Source: Saprospiraceae bacterium
GTDB lineage: Bacteria > Bacteroidota > Bacteroidia > Chitinophagales > Saprospiraceae
Length of the DNA: 64,000 nucleotides
Direction of reading: 5' to 3'
NCBI GenBank assembly: GCA_016719855.1
Contig: JADJYH010000026.1
Location: 25,825 to 89,824, forward strand
This document shows positions 58,090 to 64,000 of this stretch, in pieces. The notes below the pieces were generated by a model that was given only the letters and a program-made list of their open reading frames with translations, was not told the origin of the DNA and made no database searches. The first letter of the stretch is position 1. Every line of letters begins with the position of its first letter. The translations under genes were made by a program, and so were the position numbers.

Positions 58090-59038
58090 ATGCAAGTTTC
58101 CCCTTCTGCCGAGACCCGGCGCAGCCTGGAGCAATTCAGGCACTTACTTTTTCACCTTCAGATGGAATGTGGTTCCATCCATCACATCTTCCGGTTTTTC
58201 AAGGAAGAATCGAGCTTCCAGCATTTTGATGCGTTGAAGGAACTCGACCCGATGCTCATGCCCCAGTTGTTGGCAAGGGAGCACGTGCTCGAAGCTCGAA
58301 AGTCCATCTCACCGGAAGTGGCCCGTGAGCACCTCCGCACAGCCCTTGAACTCGACCCGCAATGCCCCGAAGCCTGCTTAGAACTTGCCGGACTTGCCGA
58401 CTCCGCCGAGGCCGCCATGATGTGGTACCAGCGCAGCATGGAAGCCTCTGCCAAGCTGCTCGGGCCAGAGATGTTGGCCGATTTGATGGAGGATTTTAAG
58501 CAAAAACCCTGGAAACAAGTTGAAACGCATACCTGGTTCAAGGCCAAGGTGAGCCTGTCGGAGAAAGCTCTTCCGAAACGGCTACTACGAGACCGCCGCC
58601 CTGCATTTTCGGGAAATACTGGCACTGAACCCAGCCGACGACCTCGAACTCGGCCCCTACCTGCTCACGGCGCTCCTCTGTGAAAACCGTTTGGAGGAGG
58701 CCAAGCAACTGGTGCGCAGCCACGAGGACAGTTTTTCCGCAAAATGGTACTTTGGCAAAGCATTCCTACTCTTCAAAGAAAAGGGCGATACCCGCAGCAG
58801 CCGTCGTAGCTTGGTGCGGGCGTTGCAACGCAACCTCTGGGTCTCCGTGTTCCTGTTGGGTGTGGAGGATATGCCATCGCCGCAGCTCGTCGAACGCCGG
58901 AAGGACAAGGGCTTCAAACCTGGCAGCCGACTTGAAGCCGCTGACTGCGTCAAGTGTATCGGGATGGCCTTCTGCGAAGATACCCGCCTGCAACACTGGC
59001 TCTGGGAGGTGCTGAAAGAGAACTGTTCGGAGGTATGA
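58090..59038 (+). CDS. TPR-like protein (frameshift)
   Basis: Two frames join near 58560 (SLSEK to LFRNGYYETAALHFREILAL) into ~315 residues with no signal peptide. Helical repeat pairs are visible: VAREHLRTALELDPQCPEAC, LFRNGYYETAALHFREILAL and SFSAKWYFGKAFLLFKEKGD. The ending GFKPGSRLEAADCVKCIGMA is distinctive and may relate to TPR proteins of the ST7 type, but I cannot confirm this. The function is unknown. The TGA lies inside a word palindrome shared with the convergent HD-PycTM gene. Confidence 0.7.
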
Positions 59039-59152
59039 GGTATGAGGTATGAAGGTATGAGGGATTGCGATGCTACGTTTTTTGAACATCGCTTCACTTT
59101 CCCATCAAGAAATCAAAAGGGCAATCCCTCATCCCTCATACCTCATACCTCA
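59031..59152. repeat. Word palindrome spanning two convergent stop codons
   Basis: The left arm (59031-59068) is GAGGTATGAGGTATGAAG-type words, the right arm (59121-59152) their inverse (CCTCATACCTCATACC). The left arm contains the TGA of the TPR gene, the right arm the TGA of the minus-strand HD-PycTM gene. The 50-base loop has no word copies. Confidence 0.88.
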
Positions 59153-60304
59153 ATAATTCCCCGTCAGGTACAGAATCCCGAAAGTGATGACGGTGAGCAC
59201 CATACCGACCATAAAGATTTCGTAGGTGATGCGGAGGCGGCGGTATTTAAAGCCGAGCGTTCGGCCCAGAAAGAAGAGGTCGTTGACGATGGATTTATCA
59301 ATGATTTCCTCGTTTTGCATCACCCTCATAAGTCCCTTCATATAGTCGTCCCGTTCCATTTTGAAGAAGTTTCCAAAGAAAAACAAGTTGGAATTGCCTG
59401 AATCAATCGTATCCGTCGAGGTCTTGCCGTGCATCTTCACGGGACGGGTGGCCAGCGTGGCAAACACAATGGACAGGATGCAGGTCAGCAGTAGCACCGA
59501 CGCCGGATAGATGAGGCTGGGGTGTTCCTTGAGGTTGCCGGCGAGCATCGGAATACCAATGGTGATGAGCAGCGAGTTGATACTGAGCATGATGTTCGCC
59601 TTGTTGTCGGCGATGTTGGTGAGGTCAATCTGGTTGCGGAGCGTGGTCTTGAACATCATCTGGGCACTCTTACTCTTGCCGATGGCGAAGTCCAGCATGT
59701 CATCGCTGGGCTTAATTTTTTCGGCAGACTTGCGCAATGTTTTCACGGTTTTCCGCTTAGAATCACCGTAAAGCGCCTGCGCTTCGCCCGTGTAGAAACG
59801 GTGGCTTTCCCAGAATTTCAGGCCGTTTTCCGTCCATTCGTCATCGGTCATTTTCTGGTTGCAAAACACTTCCCATTCCTTGCGCAGTGCCTCTGATTTC
59901 TCCTCGTAAGTAGCGCCGTTGGTATTGAAATCGGCATCCTTGATGATTTTTTCGAGCAAAAGCTCTGGCTCCACGCCTACTTTCGTGACCTCAATCAGGC
60001 GGTTCACCTGCTCGATTTTCGCTGGGTCAAACTGTTCTTTTTGTAAAAAGTCCGTGGCGATTTCCCTGCTCACGTCCTCGTGCCCAACGTAGGTTTTCGT
60101 GAAGCCGGTATCGTGAAAAAGCCCGGCAAGTTCCAGCAATTCCAGTTCCTCCTCACTTAGGCGGTAGCGCCTGCCCAATTCCTGCGAGGCGTCCCGCATG
60201 GAAAGTGTATGATTCAGGTCATGGTACCGGTGCTCGGGTTTCAGGCCCAACTTCAGCAGGTTGATGACATAAGTTTCAGCGTTTTTTACGATTTGGCTCT
60301 GCAT
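59150..60304 (-). CDS. HD-domain protein fused to a PycTM-like (DUF5706) membrane domain
   Basis: A 384-residue protein. Residues ~10-190 are an HD phosphohydrolase domain with the metal set HRYHDLNHT (His28, His32), LFHDTGF (His64-Asp65) and KDADFNTNG (Asp~143), complete and so predicted active. Residues ~225-384 are a PycTM/DUF5706-type membrane module: LRNQIDLTNIADNKANIMLS then a helix (SLLITIGIPML), two more helices (ASVLLLTCILSIVFATLA and IFMVGMVLTVITFGILYL). In Pycsar defence such a module is the effector opened by cCMP or cUMP, but no uridylate or cytidylate cyclase gene is in the window. Stand-alone HD-PycTM proteins exist in Bacteroidota and may be housekeeping or nucleotide-signal proteins. 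The frame is intact. Confidence 0.85.
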   Translation of the reverse strand: MQSQIVKNAETYVINLLKLGLKPEHRYHDLNHTLSMRDASQELGRRYRLSEEELELLELAGLFHDTGFTKTYVGHEDVSREIATDFLQKEQFDPAKIEQVNRLIEVTKVGVEPELLLEKIIKDADFNTNGATYEEKSEALRKEWEVFCNQKMTDDEWTENGLKFWESHRFYTGEAQALYGDSKRKTVKTLRKSAEKIKPSDDMLDFAIGKSKSAQMMFKTTLRNQIDLTNIADNKANIMLSINSLLITIGIPMLAGNLKEHPSLIYPASVLLLTCILSIVFATLATRPVKMHGKTSTDTIDSGNSNLFFFGNFFKMERDDYMKGLMRVMQNEEIIDKSIVNDLFFLGRTLGFKYRRLRITYEIFMVGMVLTVITFGILYLTGNY

Positions 60305-60429
60305 GTTGGCGTTTTAAGCGGGGCTAAGGTAGCGTGAAATTGGAAAAAAATGGGCGGGAAATTAGTGGAGTCGCTGCTTCGTGGCCGAGTGACTGGGGAT
60401 GTCATCAACTTCACTCTGACGCTAATCGC

Positions 60430-62444
60430 TCAAAAGACCGTCAGCTTCGCCACTCGCCTACCCGCTTCGTTCACCGATTCCACCAAATAAAACCCGGATG
60501 GCCATTTGCTCACATCCACATGAATGCGCTGCTCGCCAACTTGGATGGATTTGGCAAACAGCACCTTGCCATTCAAGTCATGTATCGTGAGCTGTAAAGC
60601 ATCGCTCATTTGCCCCATATCAATCAACACCAAATCGTCAGCGGGATTGGGGAAAAGCCGCCATTGCGCCAGCCCATGCTCCTTCGTTGCCGATGGCAAT
60701 ACCTCGCAACTTTCCCCCGAAATCTGCCCATCCATCCACTCCAGTCGGGCGGCGATATTGGCCTTGCGGGCAGCCACGTTGCCATTGAAATCGGCAAAGC
60801 CCAACTCCGGCCAGCGCTGGAAATTCCGGGGAGCGGCATCGCCGAGGAGCAGGTGCAGCGAGTCCACCATTTGCAGGAAAGCATCGGTAGTCCAAGCACC
60901 CTCCCGCAGTTCCTGCCAACGGCAATGCCGCTGGTGCAAGAACACGGAATCGGTGTGCAGGATGCTCCACCAATCGGGGAAAGGCCAGCCGGTATGCGTC
61001 AGCTCCCAGACCCAGCCTTCCACGCAGCAATAACCACGGTCGTAGTCCCAGGCAGGACCAATGTTCAGCTTGCCGCCGTCTGTGTCTTTTTCTTTGTACA
61101 AAAGGTGCTTCGGCCATAGCTGTCGTAGTTGGTGCTGAACTCGTTGACGAACATGAAGTCCAAGAACGAGCTTTCGTCTATCCATTTGCGGTAGCCAAAC
61201 ACAGGGTCGGCGAAGTTCGGCTCGTGCAGGCTGTGCTCAAAACTGTCTACAAAGGCATGGATGTACTCGACCTGCACGGGGTGCATCTCGGCGCTCTTTG
61301 GGTACACGAATTTATACTGCACGGGCAGGCCGTTGGTGGCGAAGTTGATGGGCAAGTATTGCGAATCCCAAGCGCCCGGCGCACCGTTGTGGTTCATTTC
61401 GATGATATAGCCCCCCGTCAGTTCGTCACCGAGGGTGTCCTGTGCGGTCAGTTTTGCAATGTCCACCCGGTTTTTGCTCCGCTTCACCTTCTCTGTCAGG
61501 TTGAAAACGCCTTGGTAGTCGCCGTCCACGAACACTTCGCAGTACATGGTACGTGGGGCATAGCGGCCCATCCTGCGGGCAAACTCGTAGGCCACCGCAT
61601 TGCTCATCAGCGTGGGGTCGAGGTATTCGGCCTTCAATATCCAATCGTTTTCGGCGGGGAGGCCCAGCAGCGATGTGTCCACTTCCAGCCCTGCGCTATC
61701 CAATAAATCGAAATCGTAGTTCTTCTTTGGATACCATGGCCCGGTGAAGCCTTGCAGTTCCACCGCTATTTTCCCCGCATATTCATAGACCGAATCAGTT
61801 GGCGAGTTCAGTTGTCCATTGCTGTGGTTGATGATTTGGAGGTCGGCCAAGATTTTTGGCTCGTTCTGGATGGTCTGCCCGCCTGTCGAGATTTTTACGA
61901 TGGGCAAATTGCTGCCCGGAAACACGAATGGGCCGGGCGCACCAGCATCGAAGCTCAGGCTCCAGTCCTTCATGTAGCCAACATCCGCAAAGGCATAGGT
62001 ATCGTACAGCAGGATTTGCCAAATGCCGTTGGGGTTCTGGCCATTGTTCACGTTGCCCATGCTGCCCATTGGCCGGAAGACGCCATTGAATGGCGCCCCG
62101 AAATTGAAGATGAACTCCGGCGCATCGTCCCGGAGGCAGCAGTTTTCCCAATTGTCCCCATCGCCCCCTACCCCAGCGAACAGCAGGAACGTCGTGCCAT
62201 CGGGGGCTATCAGGCGCACGTCCATGTCGCTGTCCCAAGTATGGTCCATGTTCAGGCAGACCTGCACCAATCCGAAGTTGGTGTTGATGACATCGGGCAG
62301 ACCGCTCACCGCCATGTTGAAGGCAATGGGAGTGCCGTCATCGGGGACGGGTTGTTCAACAGTGGAGGTGAAAGTCTGCGCCCGCAAGCCAAGCTGGGCG
62401 AGGAGGAACAGGGAAATTAGGACGTTTTGTATTGTTGGATTCAT
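60430..62444 (-). CDS. T9SS-secreted CotH-kinase-like protein with P-domain (frameshift)
   Basis: Two frames join near 61090 (YGRSTFCTKK to FLYKEKDTDGGKLNIGPAWD) into ~670 residues. The start is the ATG at 62444, giving signal peptide QNVLISLFLLAQLGLRAQ. A proprotein-convertase P-domain (~25-170: LNMDHTWDSDMDVRLIAPDG, NPNGIWQILLYDTYAFADVG) follows. Then comes the CotH-like kinase region (YEFARRMGRYAPRTMYCEVF, GVFNLTEKVKRSKNRVDIAK, YIIEMNH, GPAWDYDRGY). The C-terminus is a T9SS sorting domain (FPNPADDLVLIDMG, WPSGFYLVESVNEAGRRVAK). CotH proteins are atypical kinases in spores; the secreted bacterial forms are of unknown target. Confidence 0.88.
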
Positions 62445-62450
62445 GGGGGG

Positions 62451-62458
62451 CAAATGTA
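62451..62458 (-). promoter_or_regulatory. Bacteroidota -7 element for the CotH gene
   Basis: On the minus strand TACATTTG is a perfect TAnnTTTG match ending only 6 bases before the ATG at 62444, so the mRNA would be leaderless or nearly so, as for hemL. Confidence 0.55.
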
Positions 62459-62508
62459 GCAGAAAAGGGGATGTTGGAATGTCTTGGTTCTGACGGATGT
62501 TGAGGGGA

Positions 62509-62538
62509 TGACAAGTTGCACTATCGCCAAACTTGTCA
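62509..62538. promoter_or_regulatory. Inverted repeat TGACAAGTT/AACTTGTCA
   Basis: Perfect 9-bp arms with a 12-base spacer lie 51 bases upstream of the CotH -7 element. Possible operator or hairpin; compare 51553-51586. Confidence 0.35.
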
Positions 62539-62622
62539 CACTTTGCGCTTCGGTTTGTTTTGATTCACTGGAAATAACGGATACGTCAACAGCGGAATTC
62601 TCAACCCCGCTTTGTCAGCTTT

Positions 62623-63350
62623 TCATTTTTTTCCCACGCTGAAATACCGGGTCAGGTTCACGGCAAACAAATTGCTGCGGTAATCGCTATCGTCATGGTG
62701 CAGTTGGGTCCAATTCACTGCAATAGCATACTGCTTTACCCTGGCACCAATGCCATAATAACCTGAGTTATTCTTCATATCCAATTTGCCAGAGTTTACC
62801 AAAACCCCGTCTTCCCATTTTTGGAGGGTGGAATTGTTGGCAAGCGGAAAACGGAAAACAGTACCTATGTCCAAGAAAATCTTGAGGGATTATCATTGTT
62901 TTCACCGGGGTTGAGATACCATCTGAATAGCAAAGGAACATCCATCAGCACGTACTCCTTGTCAAATTGAACAATGTCAACGTGCGTTACGTCTTCGGAT
63001 TCATCGTAAAAATAGGTGGAAATCATCGTCCTGCTCGCATGACTTTCCACCGAGGAGACGACCAAGCCGCTTTGTAAGCTGAAATGCTTCCTTGGGTGGA
63101 AGTTCACCAGCGCACTGCCTGAATAGCCCCTTCTCTTGCCCCAAATCTTCGTACTCGTACTTGTAGAACTTGCTGGAAAAAACCACCACCCATCAAAATG
63201 GGAGGTGCCCGACTCCACCTTCACCTTTTGCCAGTTCATGCCTGCGCCAATGCCGATTTCCCACGGGCGCTCGATTGGCTGCCCTTGTAGTTTGTGGCCT
63301 GCTACCATCAATAGTAGCGGGCAAATCCAGAAAAAGAAATTCCGTTTCAT
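62623..63350 (-). CDS. Outer-membrane beta-barrel protein (frameshift)
   Basis: Two frames join near 62870 (NDNPSRF then LDIGTVFRFPLANNST) into ~242 residues. The start is the ATG at 63350, giving signal peptide FFFWICPLLLMVAGHKLQGQ. Alternating strands follow (WEIGIGAGMNWQKVKVES, FSLQSGLVVSSVESHASRTM, EYVLMDVPLLFRWYLNPG, NLFAVNLTRYFSVGKK) with a hydrophobic C-terminal strand, matching PorT/OmpW-like barrels with the VLMDVPLLFRWY signature of Bacteroidota beta-barrel families. Function unknown. It could be transcribed with the CotH gene downstream on the same strand (178-base gap with its own promoter). Confidence 0.78.
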
Positions 63351-63443
63351 GATTCTGTTTTTTTGGGTCAAGCTACATCTACAAGGGGCGCTTGTCAATG
63401 AATATCATCAGCACGGGCAATGATTTTAGGTACTCGTCATTGC

Positions 63444-63489
63444 TGTCAGAATCATGGATTAAACCGATTCAAGGATTTCACGGACACCA
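63444..63489. repeat. Left 46-base direct repeat flanking the GxxExxY gene
   Basis: 43 of 46 bases are identical to 63949-63994 by hand alignment, in the same orientation. The unit contains GGATTAAACCGATTC and GGATTTCACGGACACCA. It lies 58 bases beyond the 3' end of the GxxExxY gene. Confidence 0.9.
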
Positions 63490-63521
63490 CGTCCACGCCA
63501 CACTCAGCGGAATCTCATCAT

Positions 63522-63558
63522 CTGACAAATCCGTGATTCAGACAAACTATCTTGTCAG
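63522..63558. repeat. Inverted repeat CTGACAA/TTGTCAG at the GxxExxY gene end
   Basis: 7-bp arms at 63522-63528 and 63552-63558; the right arm lies just inside the coding end of the GxxExxY gene, whose TAG (63547-63549) falls in the loop. Confidence 0.4.
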
Positions 63559-63933
63559 GACCAACCGCTTAAACTCCATACTCTTCGACCCGAAATTGAT
63601 AAGCAATCCAACTTCCAGACGATAAGCTTTGAGGTAATTGAGCCTTGGGCCAAGTGGATGATCTTCCAGTTTTATCAATGCCTTCAACTCCACCAATACC
63701 TTTCCATCCACTACAAAATCTGCCCTCCTTGTACCAATGGGTTCTTCCAAGTCCTTGTAGAAAATATCTTGTTCAATCTCACGAGAAAAATCAAGCCCAG
63801 CCTTTCGGAACTCATACGCCAAAGCCCGTTGGTAAATCACTTCCTGAAAACCATTTCCCAAGAATTTATGCACTTCGAAGGCACACCCAATGATTTTCTG
63901 GGTGAGGTCGCCGTGCTTTAAGTTTTCTGTCAT
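63547..63933 (-). CDS. GxxExxY protein (PD-(D/E)XK nuclease-like)
   Basis: A 128-residue protein starting at the ATG at 63931-63933 (MTENLKHGDLTQKIIGCAFE); the frame extends 9 codons upstream into the repeat-proximal region. The naming motif is GNGFQEVIYQRAL (G-x-x-E-x-x-Y). The nuclease-like core is RRADFVVDGKVLVELKAL, supplying the Asp and Glu-x-Lys of a PD-(D/E)XK fold. The activity is not established for the family. Direct 46-base repeats lie on both sides (63444-63489 and 63949-63994), making a 550-bp cassette. From memory, members often sit among short dispersed repeats in Bacteroidota. The frame is intact. Confidence 0.92.
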   Translation of the reverse strand: MTENLKHGDLTQKIIGCAFEVHKFLGNGFQEVIYQRALAYEFRKAGLDFSREIEQDIFYKDLEEPIGTRRADFVVDGKVLVELKALIKLEDHPLGPRLNYLKAYRLEVGLLINFGSKSMEFKRLVLTR

Positions 63934-63948
63934 AGCCTGTTTCTTTTT

Positions 63949-63994
63949 TGTCGGAATCACGGATTAAACCGATTCATGGATTTCACGGACACCA
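63949..63994. repeat. Right 46-base direct repeat flanking the GxxExxY gene
   Basis: Same-orientation partner of 63444-63489, 15 bases upstream of the GxxExxY start codon. The window ends 6 bases later, so further copies beyond it cannot be excluded. Confidence 0.9.
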
Positions 63995-64000
63995 ACCACG

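Noticed and set aside
20226..59152. CRISPR-like array interpretation of the word repeats
   Set aside because: The words are imperfect tandems without unique spacers, arranged as inverted arms, and no cas genes are in the window.
59150..60304. Calling a full Pycsar defence operon
   Set aside because: No nucleotidyl cyclase of the PycC type is adjacent, and the HD-PycTM fusion also occurs outside defence settings, so only the domain resemblance is claimed.

Overview
The window looks like a chromosomal piece of a Bacteroidota, most likely of the Saprospiria/Chitinophagia side. The evidence is the mix of type IX secretion (T9SS) cargo with C-terminal sorting domains, Bacteroidota families (DUF4836, DUF4340, CotH and PKD surface proteins, thioredoxin lipoproteins, the PycTM domain), many lipoproteins, and about a dozen copies of the Bacteroidota -7 promoter element TAnnTTTG. 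GC is near 50% with local AT-rich and extreme GC-rich islands. The order-level placement is inference.

Layout. 0-8.7 kb: RNase R (5' end outside the window), a decayed AT-rich DUF5677-like gene, hemL, a TPR protein, tRNA with CAT anticodon, a DUF4836 lipoprotein. 9-18 kb: purL, a thioredoxin lipoprotein, a nearly pure G/C block, a metallo-beta-lactamase-fold hydrolase, an ABC-F ATPase, dapB, a DUF5691 protein. 18-22 kb: a C39-peptidase ABC exporter with its HlyD adaptor. 22-31 kb: M42 peptidase, a VapBC-type pair, a GH3-like/serine hydrolase fusion, a small barrel protein, MltA, accC. 31-39 kb: a 1,700-residue tandem TIM-barrel/PKD surface protein, a hybrid histidine kinase with degenerate catalytic motifs and a stand-alone response regulator. 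39-50 kb: polyprenyl synthase, M28 peptidase, CapA protein, M23 peptidase, alaS, an MFS transporter, threonine aldolase. 50-64 kb: di-haem cytochrome c peroxidase, a lipoprotein, glucan phosphorylase, DUF4340, a BNR-repeat T9SS protein, a TPR protein, an HD-PycTM membrane protein, a CotH T9SS protein, an outer-membrane barrel and a GxxExxY cassette.

Functionally this is mostly housekeeping (tRNA charging, purine, haem, lysine/diaminopimelate, fatty acid and isoprenoid synthesis, RNA decay, envelope turnover) mixed with surface and secreted proteins. No rRNA, CRISPR array, integrase or classical insertion sequence was seen.

Two window-wide patterns matter. First, about twenty genes, including essential ones (alaS, hemL, accC), are broken by small indels. 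Those inspected closely fall mostly at homopolymers, so most look like consensus errors rather than decay; joined coordinates are given. Second, intergenic spaces carry inverted repeats built from short imperfect tandem words. Their arms begin at or contain stop codons of adjacent genes, and one lies in frame inside the ABC exporter. They are the strongest candidate here for something under-described.
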